A stretch of 64,000 nt of DNA from Bacteroidota bacterium (GCA_029557915.1 JAKQHS010000139.1:1-64000), one strand, 5' to 3'. Shown: positions 17,456 to 26,021, counted from the stretch's first letter. The notes: generated from the letters alone by a model not told the origin. Made by a program: numbers and translations.

Positions 17456-17493
17456 CTAACGGTTATTTGTATTATTATTGTGACAATATCGCA

Positions 17494-17520
17494 CATGCCC
17501 GGGCACAGCCCGCTGGCATG
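17494..17520 (-). promoter_or_regulatory. hairpin in the gltB upstream region
   Basis: CATGCC-CGGG pairs with CCCG-(CT)-GGCATG around a five-base loop, a 10-bp stem with a two-base bulge, 39-65 bases upstream of the gltB start and about 130 bases upstream of the divergent gene. No T-run follows on either strand, so it is not a simple terminator. It could be an operator or a 5' leader structure. Confidence 0.35.
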
Positions 17521-17651
17521 AAGCGGATCGAAAAGTTATGCAATTCCTCTGGCCTGACCCGTTTTAATTAATGGAAAAAATTGTACTCAACAAAAAAAGA
17601 GAGACTTTGTATTAAATTCAATATCAATATGTTATAACAATTTTTCTTGTC

Positions 17652-19199
17652 ATGCCAATCGCAAAATCGGACCACCTTATTGAACTCATACACTCCCTCT
17701 CCAAGGCGGAAAAAAGGCATTTTAAACTCTTCAGCAGCCGTCTGCAGCGGCAGGAAGGCACCCAGTTTATCAAACTGTTTGACATCCTGGAAAAGAGCAA
17801 GGATATCGAGGACGATTTCATACGAAAGAAGCTGGGAGGGATTGCCGGCGTCAAATACGCCAATCTCAAACGGAATTTATATTCCAATGTCCTGACCAGC
17901 CTGCGGCTGATTCATTCCAGTAAAAAAGTGGACCTGGAGATCCGCGAACAGATCGATTATGCGCGGATCCTGCACGGCAAAGGCCTTTACCTGCAGGCCC
18001 TCCGTTTGCTGGAACGCATCAAGCAGGTGGCCAAAAACCACGACCAGGAAATCCTCTTGCTGGAGATCATTGAATTTGAAAAACTGATTGAGACCAGCCA
18101 CCTTACCCGGGAACATAAGGACCGGACCAAACAACTGACGGACGAGGCCGACCAGTTGTCGGGCATCGTCGGTCAATCCATCAAACTGTCCAACCTTAAA
18201 ATCCTCATCTACGGCAAATACGTACAGATGGGCCATGTCCAGAACAATAAGGACGAGAAAGCCATCCAGGTTTACTTCAAATCCCATCTGCCCAAGGTCA
18301 ATGAAAGCCATCTCAGCACCCTGGACGCCATCACCTACCATCAATGCATGGTTTGGTATTATTTTATCCTGCTGGATTTCCGTCAGTGCATGGAACATGC
18401 CGTGATCTGGAGAGATCTTTTTGTCAGCAAGTCCTTTATGATCGGCAGGGACCCGGATTCGTACATGCACGCCATGCACTACATCCTGACCTGCAGTTAT
18501 AACCTCAAACAATACAAGGTCTTCAAACAGGCGCTCGAAGACCTGGAAAAATTCAGGAAGGACAATTACCAGCGCTTTAATGAAAATTCCAGGTTGTTGT
18601 CATTCATTTATGTGCATACCTCCCGGTTTCACCTGTACTTCCTGGAGGGTCGCTTCCGGGAGGGCCTGGACATCGTGCCCAAAACGCTTCGCCGGCTGGA
18701 CAAATACAAGGAAAAACTGGACGAGCACCGCATCCTCGTCATTTATTTCAAAATAGCCTGGATGTATATCGGGGCGGGCGACCCGCGCACCGCCAGCAAT
18801 TACCTGGACCGGATCATCGACCTGAAATCAGTGTCCCTGCGCGAAGACCTCCAGGGCTACGCCCGCCTGCTCAACCTGATCGCGCATTATGAAATGGGGA
18901 ATAAGGGATTGTTGTCCTATTTGGTGCGGTCCACCAACTATTTCCTCAAAAAAATGCACGACCTCAATAAAATGCAGAAGGCCACCCTGCATTTTTTCAA
19001 CCGCCTGATGAATGCGGACGCCTTCAAGGAAAAAGAGTTGTTTGCCTCTTTTTACCCGGAACTGGTCACCCTTTCCAAAGACCATTATGAGCAGCAGGCC
19101 TTTATCTACCTGGACATCATCAGCTGGGTGAAAAGCAAGGTGCAGCACCAGACCCTGCAGCAGGTGGTCGCCCAGTCCTTCGCCGAAACAAACAAATAA
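17652..19199 (+). CDS. TPR-like helical repeat protein, unknown function
   Basis: I do not recognise this 515-residue protein by name. It has no signal peptide or membrane segment and is almost entirely helical, with paired amphipathic helices of about 35-40 residues such as GLYLQALRLLERIKQVAKNH and DPRTASNYLDRIIDL, as in TPR proteins. The N-terminal part (PIAKSDHLIELIHSLSKAEKRHFKLF) resembles a conserved Bacteroidetes family without assigned function. It is divergent from gltB and lies 14 bases upstream of an APC permease on the same strand, so both may be one transcript. A scaffold or regulatory role is inference from fold only. Confidence 0.8.
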   Translation: MPIAKSDHLIELIHSLSKAEKRHFKLFSSRLQRQEGTQFIKLFDILEKSKDIEDDFIRKKLGGIAGVKYANLKRNLYSNVLTSLRLIHSSKKVDLEIREQIDYARILHGKGLYLQALRLLERIKQVAKNHDQEILLLEIIEFEKLIETSHLTREHKDRTKQLTDEADQLSGIVGQSIKLSNLKILIYGKYVQMGHVQNNKDEKAIQVYFKSHLPKVNESHLSTLDAITYHQCMVWYYFILLDFRQCMEHAVIWRDLFVSKSFMIGRDPDSYMHAMHYILTCSYNLKQYKVFKQALEDLEKFRKDNYQRFNENSRLLSFIYVHTSRFHLYFLEGRFREGLDIVPKTLRRLDKYKEKLDEHRILVIYFKIAWMYIGAGDPRTASNYLDRIIDLKSVSLREDLQGYARLLNLIAHYEMGNKGLLSYLVRSTNYFLKKMHDLNKMQKATLHFFNRLMNADAFKEKELFASFYPELVTLSKDHYEQQAFIYLDIISWVKSKVQHQTLQQVVAQSFAETNK

Positions 19200-19213
19200 A
19201 TCATTGCAAGTAA

Positions 19214-20629
19214 ATGGAAAATAACAAAACCAGCCTTCAGCGCTCGCTGGGCTTATTGTCTTGTATTGTACTGGTGATCAGCGCGATCATCGGCTCGGGC
19301 GTGTTTAAAAAAGTGGCGCCGATGTCGGATTCGCTCCACCTGCCCGCTTTTGTATTGCTAGCCTGGATCCTGGCGGGAACCATCACCCTCTTCGGAGCGC
19401 TCAGCAATGCGGAGATCGCCGGCATGTTTGCGGAAAGCGGAGGAGAATATGCCTATTTTAAAAAAATATACAATCCCTTCTTCGCCTTTCTCTACGGCTG
19501 GGGCTGTTTTACTGCCATCCGGTCGGCATCCATCGCTTCGATCGCCTACGTCTTTGCGGAGTCGCTCAATCACCTGATCCGGCTGCCGGCCATAGGCAAC
19601 AGTTCGATGAACCTTTTCGGCATGTTTAATGTCCTGGACAACCTCACGGTAAAGCTGATTGCTACCGTTCTGGTCGTCGGGCTGAGTTATCTCAACTTCA
19701 AAGGACTTAAATTGGGTGAAAACGTGTCCCGCACCCTGACCTACACCCTGGTCGCCGCCATCGTCTTTCTCATCATCAGCGGCCTGATGAGCAGCGTCGG
19801 CAGCGGGAGCAACCTTACCCAGCCTTCCGCTTCCTATATCGCCGAACCGTTTTTTTCAGGTCATTTCCTGGCCCTGATGTTTACGGCCATGCTCGGCGCT
19901 TTCTGGGCCTATGAAGGATGGAACAACCTGGGTTATCTCGGTGGAGAGATCAAGAATCCGCAGCGCAACATCCCACTGGCCCTGCTTTTTGGCCTCCTCA
20001 TCGTGATGACGCTTTATGTATTGCTCAACCTGGTTTATCATTATATCTCCCCGATCGATGCCATCATCGCGAGGCAGACTACCGGCAGCGGGATCGCCGC
20101 GGTGGATATCGTCGGTCTGTACCTGGGCAGGGCGGGGACCCTTTTTGTTTCCTGCCTGATCCTGGTGACGACCTTCAACGCCACCAACGCCACCATCCTC
20201 ATGTCCTCCCGCGTGTATTATGCCATGGCCCGCGACGGCGCCTTCTTTAAAAAAGCGGAGTATGTGCATCCCGAATATAAGACCCCGTCCTATTCCCTCT
20301 GGATGCAGTGCGGCTGGTCCGTGCTTTTGATTTTTTCTGGCAGTTTTGACCAGTTGACCGATATGTTGATTTTCGCCTCCTTCCTGTTTTACGGAGCCAC
20401 CGCCTTAGGCGTGTTCATCATGCGGAAAAAAGCGCCCAACCTGGAAAGGCCCTATAAAGTCATCGGTTATCCCATCGTGCCAGGTATTTTTGTATTGTTC
20501 TGCCTCGGCTTGCTGATTTATACCCCCTCCCAAAGGCCTATGGAAGCGCTGGCGGGCATCCTGCTGATTCTGACCGGCATTCCATTTTATTGGTTTTGGA
20601 AAAAGAGGGGAGTAGTGGTTGGTGGGTAG
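19214..20629 (+). CDS. amino acid permease, APC superfamily
   Basis: This 471-residue inner-membrane carrier has the 12-helix APC layout. TM1 shows the unwound substrate-binding motif SAIIGSGVFKK, and TM6 has AMLGAFWAYEGWNNLGYLGGEIKNPQRN, close to the LAT/YfnA branch. It probably exchanges or imports neutral amino acids; substrate is not deducible. The gene follows the TPR-like gene by 14 bases and precedes proC by about 85. The last codons (VVVGG) and the TAG stop at 20627 fall in a two-unit repeat, tagtggttggtggg at 20613-20626 and tagtggttggcggg at 20627-20640, so the C-terminus may have been changed by repeat growth. Confidence 0.93.
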   Translation: MENNKTSLQRSLGLLSCIVLVISAIIGSGVFKKVAPMSDSLHLPAFVLLAWILAGTITLFGALSNAEIAGMFAESGGEYAYFKKIYNPFFAFLYGWGCFTAIRSASIASIAYVFAESLNHLIRLPAIGNSSMNLFGMFNVLDNLTVKLIATVLVVGLSYLNFKGLKLGENVSRTLTYTLVAAIVFLIISGLMSSVGSGSNLTQPSASYIAEPFFSGHFLALMFTAMLGAFWAYEGWNNLGYLGGEIKNPQRNIPLALLFGLLIVMTLYVLLNLVYHYISPIDAIIARQTTGSGIAAVDIVGLYLGRAGTLFVSCLILVTTFNATNATILMSSRVYYAMARDGAFFKKAEYVHPEYKTPSYSLWMQCGWSVLLIFSGSFDQLTDMLIFASFLFYGATALGVFIMRKKAPNLERPYKVIGYPIVPGIFVLFCLGLLIYTPSQRPMEALAGILLILTGIPFYWFWKKRGVVVGG

Positions 20630-20714
20630 TGGTTGGCGGGGGCTCTTTGGGATTACCGCACGGAATGATATTAATAAGAACTTCATCTTTGCATGAAAAT
20701 TTGAATATTCAGTC

Positions 20715-21509
20715 ATGAATAAAATATCCATCATTGGCGGGGGCAACCTGGGTACGGCGATCGCGGAAGGCCTCCTGGCCTCCGGATTTGTAAAAGCCAA
20801 GGACCTGATCGTCACCCGGCGCAATCCGAACGCCCTGCAGCAACTGGCTGAGCAGGGCGTATCCATCCTCTCGGACAATGCCAAAGCCATCAAGTCTTCG
20901 GAAGTGGTGATCCTGGCGGTAAAACCCTACCAGGTCCCGGTGCTTCTAAAATCGGTGGCGTCCGCCTTCACCCCCGGAAAACACCTCCTGATCTCCGTGG
21001 TCACCGGCCTGGAGACCCGGACCATCCGCGAGATCGTCAAAAAGAAAATTTCGATCATCCGCGCCATGCCCAATACCGCGATCGCCATCCGTCAGAGCAT
21101 GACCTGCATCAGCGGGGACGGGGCCACGGCCGCCCAGCTCAATTATTGCCAGACTCTTTTTGAACAATTGGGCAAGGTGACCGTGATCGATGAAGCCCTG
21201 ATGGAAGCGGCCACCGCGCTGGGGGCCTGCGGTACGGCTTATGCCATGCGTTATATCCGGGCCAATATCCAGGCGGGCATCGAGATTGGCTTCAATTCGG
21301 AAGTGGCCAGCCTGATTGCGGCCCAGACGGTCAAAGGAGCGGCCGAGCTCCTTCTCACGCGGGACACCCACCCCGAGTCGGAGATCGACAAGGTGACTAC
21401 ACCGAAAGGCTGTACCATCGCCGGCTTGAATGAGATGGAGCACCAGGGATTCAGTTCTTCCCTGATCCGTGGGGTGGTGACGAGTTATAGGATGATCGCG
21501 AAGGATTGA
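20715..21509 (+). CDS. proC: pyrroline-5-carboxylate reductase
   Basis: This 264-residue cytosolic enzyme reduces 1-pyrroline-5-carboxylate to proline with NAD(P)H. The Rossmann loop is IIGGGNLGTAIAEGLL near residue 5, followed by VTRRNP, which binds the NADP phosphate in this family. The middle has VILAVKPYQV, IRAMPNTAI and the helical dimer domain with ALGACGTAYAMRYI. The end shows VTTPKGCTIAGLNEME, the conserved P5CR signature. With gltBD and the APC permease it fits a local amino-acid theme. The stop at 21507 leads straight into a G-rich short repeat. Confidence 0.96.
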   Translation: MNKISIIGGGNLGTAIAEGLLASGFVKAKDLIVTRRNPNALQQLAEQGVSILSDNAKAIKSSEVVILAVKPYQVPVLLKSVASAFTPGKHLLISVVTGLETRTIREIVKKKISIIRAMPNTAIAIRQSMTCISGDGATAAQLNYCQTLFEQLGKVTVIDEALMEAATALGACGTAYAMRYIRANIQAGIEIGFNSEVASLIAAQTVKGAAELLLTRDTHPESEIDKVTTPKGCTIAGLNEMEHQGFSSSLIRGVVTSYRMIAKD

Positions 21510-21681
21510 AAGGAAGGGAGAAAGGGAGGAAGGAACAATGGGCGAAAGGCGAAGGGCGAAGGGAGCAAAAGGATAAAGAACAAAAGTGAAGGGCGAAGGG
21601 TGAAGGGATAATGGTGAAAGGCGAAAGGTAAAGGGTGAAGGGACAATGGTGAAAGGCGAAAGGTAAAGGGTGAAGGGAGCA
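21508..21681 (+). repeat. gaagggtgaaagg-type short tandem repeat
   Basis: A purine-rich run of about 7-base units (gaagggt, gaaaggc, gaagggc and variants) starts at the proC stop and runs about 175 bases. The same family recurs at 38121-38310, near 42910-42940, and in complement at 56437-56494. It opens spurious Pro/Ser/Phe-rich frames on the minus strand. Confidence 0.85.
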
Positions 21682-21703
21682 TAAGTTGAAAGAGGGGATG
21701 GTC

Positions 21704-21734
21704 TTGGAATACTTGAAAAATTGAAGGATATTTG
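21704..21734 (+). promoter_or_regulatory. candidate tRNA-Arg promoter
   Basis: TTG at 21704-21706 and GATATTTG at 21727-21734 are 20 bases apart and match the Bacteroidetes -33 TTTG / -7 TAnnTTTG pattern except for the first base of the -7 box. Initiation would fall a few bases before the tRNA at 21750. Confidence 0.45.
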
Positions 21735-21749
21735 CGACCTCATTTTGAA

Positions 21750-21821
21750 GGCCTCGTAGTTCAAAGGATAGAATGGGAGATTCCGGTTCTCCAGATAGGG
21801 GTTCGATTCCCTTCGAGGCTA
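21750..21821 (+). tRNA. tRNA-Arg (anticodon CCG)
   Basis: The segment folds as a standard cloverleaf. The acceptor pairs ggcctcg with cgaggct (one G:U at the end). The D arm is gttc/gaat, the anticodon stem ggaga/tctcc encloses ttCCGgt, and the T arm is agggg-ttcgatt-ccctt. The variable loop is four bases. Anticodon CCG reads CGG arginine codons. No CCA is encoded (acct is absent; actg follows), so CCA must be added afterwards. A perfect rho-independent terminator follows within seven bases. Confidence 0.93.
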
Positions 21822-21827
21822 CTGATG

Positions 21828-21862
21828 AACCCTCTAAGTAATTGATTTAGAGGGTTTTTTAT
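21828..21862 (+). terminator. rho-independent terminator after tRNA-Arg
   Basis: Aaccctctaa (21828-21837) and ttagagggtt (21847-21856) form a perfect 10-bp stem with a nine-base loop, followed by a T-rich tail. It directly follows the tRNA. The opposing gene ends at 21886, so it may also stop minus-strand transcription. Confidence 0.9.
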
Positions 21863-21885
21863 TTTATCTTTTTTACAGCTTTCAA

Positions 21886-22509
21886 TCATGGAAGCAATTG
21901 CTCCCCTTCTTGTTTGATCCGGATGCCAAAGATCAGCCAGAATATCCAGGTGATGGTTGTAAAAGCGGCGATGAGCAGCGGAAACCAGGTGGCCAGGACG
22001 GCGCACAAAGAATACAGGGCAAACGCAAAGACCCCAAACCGGCCATTGAGACGGATTTGACCTACCGCTTTTTCGCCATTACATAATTGGTTGCGGATCG
22101 CTGTCCGGGAGATCAGGATCCAGCCTATTGCCTGAAGGGCTAAAACGGCATTGTACAGAATCACTGCCGGAGAGGCATGGTCCGTGAACAGAAATTCACC
22201 CAGCAGCGAGGTCGGAAAGGGGATAAAGACGACGGTGAGGAGCAAAAAACCATTGGCATAAAGAAATGAACCCGACGGTTTGCCGATCAATTGCATATGG
22301 TTGTGGTGATTGATCCAGGTGATCAAAACCACAATAAAACTCAGCAGAAAACTGGCTATGGAAGGGGTAATCCCCAGGATGGCATGCCATAACTGACCGG
22401 TGGTTTGTATATCCGATTCAGGCAATTTAATGTCAATAATCAGCAGGGTCATGGCTATTGCAAATACCCCATCGCAAAAGGCTTCCAGCCGGGAATTCAA
22501 ATGTTTCAT
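21886..22509 (-). CDS. TMEM175/DUF1211-family potassium channel-like protein
   Basis: This 207-residue protein has six hydrophobic helices. It opens with RLEAFCDGVFAIAMTLLIIDIKLP, matching the family signature RxxxFSDGVFAIA on the first helix, with Cys in place of the usual Ser. Bacterial TMEM175 proteins form tetrameric potassium-permeable channels; here the motif is otherwise intact. The second half repeats hydrophobic segments and ends in a short cationic/acidic tail (GIRIKQEGEQLLP). It converges on the tRNA-Arg terminator and has no obvious operon partners. Confidence 0.88.
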   Translation of the reverse strand: MKHLNSRLEAFCDGVFAIAMTLLIIDIKLPESDIQTTGQLWHAILGITPSIASFLLSFIVVLITWINHHNHMQLIGKPSGSFLYANGFLLLTVVFIPFPTSLLGEFLFTDHASPAVILYNAVLALQAIGWILISRTAIRNQLCNGEKAVGQIRLNGRFGVFAFALYSLCAVLATWFPLLIAAFTTITWIFWLIFGIRIKQEGEQLLP

Positions 22510-22790
22510 TATATCTATTTATCCCTTGATGATTTATTACATCGCTGACCTGAGCATGAACCAATAATCCAGTTTATTCATTCCCCCGGAATACCAAACA
22601 TTGCATCGGCTGGGTTTTCCTTAGGCCCTGACCCCAAACTGAACCAAGATAATAAACTAACCTGAACCTCAGATCTTAAAGGGTATTGACAAAATTCAAG
22701 TTCACATTTTCAGATAAACGAGACTTGGAAGCCTGCCTGGCGGCTGACAGGCCTACCCGGCCAAGTTTGGTAAATTTTTTTGAAAAAAAC
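22510..22790. other. intergenic region with REP-like palindrome
   Basis: No gene is seen between the TMEM175-like gene and the arsR promoter. The clearest structure is gcctg/caggc near 22731-22752, a degenerate palindrome of the gcctgcctggcggc kind often found as dispersed intergenic elements. The rest is unremarkable. Confidence 0.4.
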
Positions 22791-22836
22791 TTGCGTAGTT
22801 AAATGACTACACATATATTTGTAGTCAAATAGCTAC
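22791..22836 (+). promoter_or_regulatory. ArsR promoter with overlapping operator palindrome
   Basis: TTG at 22791-22793 and TATATTTG at 22814-22821 form a Bacteroidetes-type promoter with 20-base spacing. It is overlain by a large inverted repeat, gtagttaaatgactaca (22795-22811) facing tgtagtcaaatagctac (22820-22836), matching at 13 of 17 positions. The palindrome covers the -7 box and ends four bases before the arsR start, so a bound repressor would block transcription. The leader would be very short. Confidence 0.7.
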
Positions 22837-22839
22837 ACA

Positions 22840-23157
22840 ATGAATCTAAGACGGGACGTTTTCCAGGCCATCGCGGACCCTACCCGGAGGGCCATCCTGC
22901 TCTTGGTGGCTTCCCATTCCATGACCGCGGGGGCGATCGCCTCACACTTCGAGACCGCAAGGCCCACGGTTTCAAAACACCTGCAAATCCTCACCGAATG
23001 TGAACTGCTGGAACCCGAGCAAAACGGCAGGGAAATCTATTATCATTTTAATCCCAAAAAAATAAAAGAGATCGCGGACTTCATTGAACCCTTCCTGAAA
23101 CTTTGGGACGACCGGTTCAATAAACTGGAAGCCATCATGAAAAAATACCCCCGGTAG
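22840..23157 (+). CDS. ArsR/SmtB-family winged-helix repressor
   Basis: This 105-residue protein matches the ArsR fold: [20 protein letters not shown], then the recognition helix in [18 protein letters not shown], then the wing ([13 protein letters not shown]). It lacks the Cys-x-Cys metal box of ArsR and belongs rather to the SdpR-like group that accompanies SRPBCC proteins. The next gene is just such a protein, and the two are nearly contiguous. Autoregulation through the palindrome at 22795-22836 is likely. Its signal is not known. Confidence 0.92.
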   Translation: MNLRRDVFQAIADPTRRAILLLVASHSMTAGAIASHFETARPTVSKHLQILTECELLEPEQNGREIYYHFNPKKIKEIADFIEPFLKLWDDRFNKLEAIMKKYPR

Positions 23158-23181
23158 TTGCCGGGAATAACACTAAAATAT

Positions 23182-23649
23182 ATGGAACGAAAAACAAAGG
23201 TTATCGCCGGTGAAGGCAGCCAGGAAATATGGATCACCAGGGAATTTGACCTGCCCCTCAACCTGCTTTTTAAAGCCTACGCCGAACCCGGGATCGTGGA
23301 GCAATGGATGGGTACGAAGGTCCTGAAACTGGAAAACAGAAGGCACGGCGGCTACCAGTTTGAAACCTCCGACGCCCAGGGGAATGTTGTGTTCCGTGCC
23401 AACGGGACCATCCACGAGTTTGATCCTGACCGGAAAATCACTCGGACCTTCGAGATGGAAAACACGCCCTTCCCGGTCCAGCTGGAGTTCCTGGAATTCG
23501 AAAAGATCACGGAGGAGACCAGCAGGCTCAATATGCAGATCGTGTACAAATCGGTTGCCCTCCGGGACCAGATGCTCCGGCTTCCTTTTGCCCAGGGAAT
23601 CAATATGGCGCATAACCGGCTTCAGGAAGTGGTAAACAAACTAAAATGA
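23182..23649 (+). CDS. SRPBCC (AHSA1-like) domain protein
   Basis: The protein starts at the ATG at 23182 (MERKTKVIAGEGSQEIWITR); the upstream TTG at 23158 follows the arsR stop directly and adds nothing family-like. It has the SRPBCC/START fold elements: ITREFDLPLNLLFKAYAEPGIVEQWMG, then GGYQFETSDAQGNVVFRANG, and a long C-terminal helix. Such proteins bind hydrophobic ligands and commonly sit behind SdpR-type ArsR repressors. The stop overlaps the next start by four bases. Ligand unknown. Confidence 0.88.
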   Translation: MERKTKVIAGEGSQEIWITREFDLPLNLLFKAYAEPGIVEQWMGTKVLKLENRRHGGYQFETSDAQGNVVFRANGTIHEFDPDRKITRTFEMENTPFPVQLEFLEFEKITEETSRLNMQIVYKSVALRDQMLRLPFAQGINMAHNRLQEVVNKLK

Positions 23650-24074
23650 CCGATATGAAAAAGAGAGATAAAATCATTTATTGGGTATCCACCTTGTGGT
23701 TGGCCCTGGGTATGGTTTCGACCGGCTTGGTGCAATTGTTCAGGGTGGAAGCACCGGGGGCGGTAGCTCCACCCGGGGTATATGGAATCCAATATTTGGG
23801 ATACCCGGTCTATTTCCTGACCATTCTGGGAGCATGGAAACTATTGGGGGTTATCGCCGTTTTGCTGCCCGGGTTGCCCTTGTTGAAGGAGTGGGCTTAT
23901 GCGGGCTTTTTCTTTCTGATGTCCGGCGCCGTATTTTCGCACTTTGCCCTGAAAGATCCCTGGATCGAATTCCTGCCCTCCCTCTTGCTCCTGGCGCTGA
24001 CGGTGAGTTCCTGGTATTTCAGGCCAAGCGAAAGAAAAATAATGACCCAGCCTGCCGGGCAAAACTTTGCATAA
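23646..24074 (+). CDS. DoxX-like integral membrane protein
   Basis: This 142-residue protein has four transmembrane helices: IIYWVSTLWLALGMVSTGLV, YPVYFLTILGAWKLLGVIAVLL, a WAYAGFFFLMSGAVF segment, and FLPSLLLLALTVSSW. The ILGAWKLLGVIAVL helix is typical of the DoxX-like group. Function is not established; relatives are often in small stress operons. Its start (ATGACC) overlaps the SRPBCC stop, so translation is coupled, and it is the third gene of the ArsR operon. Confidence 0.85.
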   Translation: MTDMKKRDKIIYWVSTLWLALGMVSTGLVQLFRVEAPGAVAPPGVYGIQYLGYPVYFLTILGAWKLLGVIAVLLPGLPLLKEWAYAGFFFLMSGAVFSHFALKDPWIEFLPSLLLLALTVSSWYFRPSERKIMTQPAGQNFA

Positions 24075-24092
24075 GATCAGAATCGCATCGAT

Positions 24093-24659
24093 ATGAAAAA
24101 TCAACCCAAAAAACTTTCCGCCGAGCAGGTCAAAGACTTGCTCTCCACACTGGGGACCCGGTTTGAAAAAAATCCGGGCAGGCATGCCGGCCTGGAATGG
24201 GCCCCGATCGAAGCCAGGCTCAAAGCCAAGCCGCAGAAATTGGGGTCCCTCCATGAAATGGAATCCACCGGGGGAGAGCCTGATGTGGTGGGCCTGGATA
24301 AAAAGACGGGCGAGTACCTCTTTTACGATTGTTCTCCGGAAAGTCCAAAGGGCCGCCGAAGCCTCTGTTATGACCAAAGGGCGTTGGAATCCAGGAAAGA
24401 ATTTAAACCGGCGGACAGCGCCATGAACCTGGCCTCTGCCATGGGCATTGAACTGTTGACGGAGGAAGAATACCGGGCCCTGCAAAAGCTCGGGAATTTT
24501 GATGCCAAAACATCGAGCTGGATCATCACCCCCCCGGATATCCGCCGGCTCGGCGGCGCTCTGTTTGGTGATTACCGCTACGGCACGGTCTTCGTGTACC
24601 ACAACGGAGCTGAATCGTATTACGCGGCAAGAGGGTTCAGGGGAGTGCTGCGGGTCTGA
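24093..24659 (+). CDS. DUF4256 domain protein
   Basis: This 188-residue soluble protein matches DUF4256: LLSTLGTRFEKNPGRHAGLEW, LHEMESTGGEPDVVG, and YLFYDCSPESPKGRRSLCYD. The family is of unknown function; the conserved Cys, Asp and Arg residues in the DCSPESPKGRRS stretch suggest an active site, but no reaction is known. It lies 18 bases after the DoxX-like gene on the same strand and is probably the last gene of the ArsR-SRPBCC-DoxX-DUF4256 set. DUF4256 genes recur near SRPBCC/ArsR genes, consistent with a shared response. Confidence 0.88.
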   Translation: MKNQPKKLSAEQVKDLLSTLGTRFEKNPGRHAGLEWAPIEARLKAKPQKLGSLHEMESTGGEPDVVGLDKKTGEYLFYDCSPESPKGRRSLCYDQRALESRKEFKPADSAMNLASAMGIELLTEEEYRALQKLGNFDAKTSSWIITPPDIRRLGGALFGDYRYGTVFVYHNGAESYYAARGFRGVLRV

Positions 24660-24708
24660 CCCTAAGGATCAGGCCCATTTCGGGAAGAAAGCTGGGACGC
24701 AGGTTCCC

Positions 24709-25401
24709 TTATATTTCGATGAAAAAATTCAACATCATCCAAATACTGTGTCTTGTATTCCCGTTTATAAATGAATTGATCCGGTAGTCCGGCCCTGTTT
24801 CAATTTTAAAACTTTCGGTGATGTCGTAGCCTAGCAGGGGCGTAAGCCTGATTTCGAGGTCGTATTCCATAGCCTGCAAGCTGTTTATATATTCATTATT
24901 TATTTTGAGGTAAAGTTCGCCCTCGTCCACCGATTCCCCATTCAAGGGGATCTCGGAACTTATCCGGTACCTGAATCTGAACCCGGGTTTTTCATGTTTT
25001 GAGAAAGTCTGGTCGCTTAGGATCCGGTGTGCCAAACGGAATCCGGATAACTTTTGCACCACGACGAATTGTTGTATGAACCGGTGAAACCATTCCCCTT
25101 CCCCGGACCTGACCAGGTAGCCGCCTGCCAGCCTGGAATTTAAACCTATTTTTTTAGCGGCGATCAGGGAAAGGTCCGTAAGCAGGTATTCATATTGGTC
25201 GATGGCTTTGCCATTCCATTCGCCGCTCCGGAACTGTTGCCGGGATTCCAATTTTGTATTAAGAGACCAGTCGTTGTTCAACTTTAAATTCAAATTTAAG
25301 GACGGCAGACCCCCGATACGGTAAGTACTTTGAGCGAATGCGGAAGGAATAAGCCACAGCGTCGCCAGGACCTGGGCCAGGAAGGTGATCTTAGTATTCA
25401 A
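24709..25401 (-). CDS. DUF2490-like outer-membrane beta-barrel protein
   Basis: This 230-residue protein begins with a signal peptide (MNTKITFLAQVLATLWLIPSAFAQS). The rest alternates amphipathic strands, such as NLNLKLNNDWSLNTKLESRQQF, ending in FFIEI, a short hydrophobic closing strand like those of outer-membrane barrels. DUF2490 proteins are predicted barrels of unknown function. It overlaps the upstream gene by 11 bases, so the two are coupled. No substrate can be named. Confidence 0.75.
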   Translation of the reverse strand: MNTKITFLAQVLATLWLIPSAFAQSTYRIGGLPSLNLNLKLNNDWSLNTKLESRQQFRSGEWNGKAIDQYEYLLTDLSLIAAKKIGLNSRLAGGYLVRSGEGEWFHRFIQQFVVVQKLSGFRLAHRILSDQTFSKHEKPGFRFRYRISSEIPLNGESVDEGELYLKINNEYINSLQAMEYDLEIRLTPLLGYDITESFKIETGPDYRINSFINGNTRHSIWMMLNFFIEI

Positions 25402-25963
25402 GGTGGCTGCTGTTTCGAAAGACGATTTTTGACCTGGAAACCGGTTGGCCCGTATCGGAAAACAAATATTCGAACTGGTCCACCTGATGTTCCTGGTTGC
25501 ACCGGACGATCAGTTCATATTGATGGGTCAGGGACGGGATGTTTTTACCATCCCTGATGATCGAAAACAGTTCGGCTTCGTCCCCTTTGAAATGCCTTTG
25601 CACCTTTATCACCTTATGTTGTATGCAATGGTTATTGAGCGAGGCGGCAATAGAATCCCTGAGCCCGGATGCCAGATCGTCCCAATCCGCTTCAATTTCG
25701 ATATCCTCCACCCGGCCCAGGGTGTCAAATTCAACGCTGTACCTTGCTTTGCCGGCTTTAAATTTTACTTCAATGCTTGTTCCGTTCAGCCCTTCTTCCT
25801 TGTACCATTTAACCTTAGAAAGATTCAAGGGAGCTAAAAACAACAAAGCCTGGGTGGGAACCTCTTTTTCACCAATGCGGCTTTCTTTTTCAAATTTTTC
25901 CTGCGCCCGGATATTGCCCGAAAGGGGAATAACCAGCAGCAGGATACGGAACCACGTAGTCAT
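25391..25963 (-). CDS. exported hypothetical protein
   Basis: From the ATG at 25963 the 190-residue protein has a signal peptide (MTTWFRILLLVIPLSGNIRAQ). The mature part is a mixed alpha/beta fold with GRVEDIEIEADWDDL and SIAASLNNHCIQHKVIKVQRHF, which loosely recalls periplasmic PepSY-like proteins, but no family is recognised. The ATG at 25981 adds six residues and is less likely. It precedes and overlaps the DUF2490-like barrel gene, so the pair probably acts together at the outer membrane. Confidence 0.7.
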   Translation of the reverse strand: MTTWFRILLLVIPLSGNIRAQEKFEKESRIGEKEVPTQALLFLAPLNLSKVKWYKEEGLNGTSIEVKFKAGKARYSVEFDTLGRVEDIEIEADWDDLASGLRDSIAASLNNHCIQHKVIKVQRHFKGDEAELFSIIRDGKNIPSLTHQYELIVRCNQEHQVDQFEYLFSDTGQPVSRSKIVFRNSSHLEY

Positions 25964-26021
25964 TAATGTCTGTTTTGGCATGCCGGGTTTATTCCGCCAA
26001 AATTACGGGCGTAACTTTTGT

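Noticed and set aside
20946-21764. Minus-strand frame of 272 codons opposite proC
   Set aside because: It overlaps proC in full, and its Pro/Ser/Phe-rich start comes from translating the purine-rich repeat.
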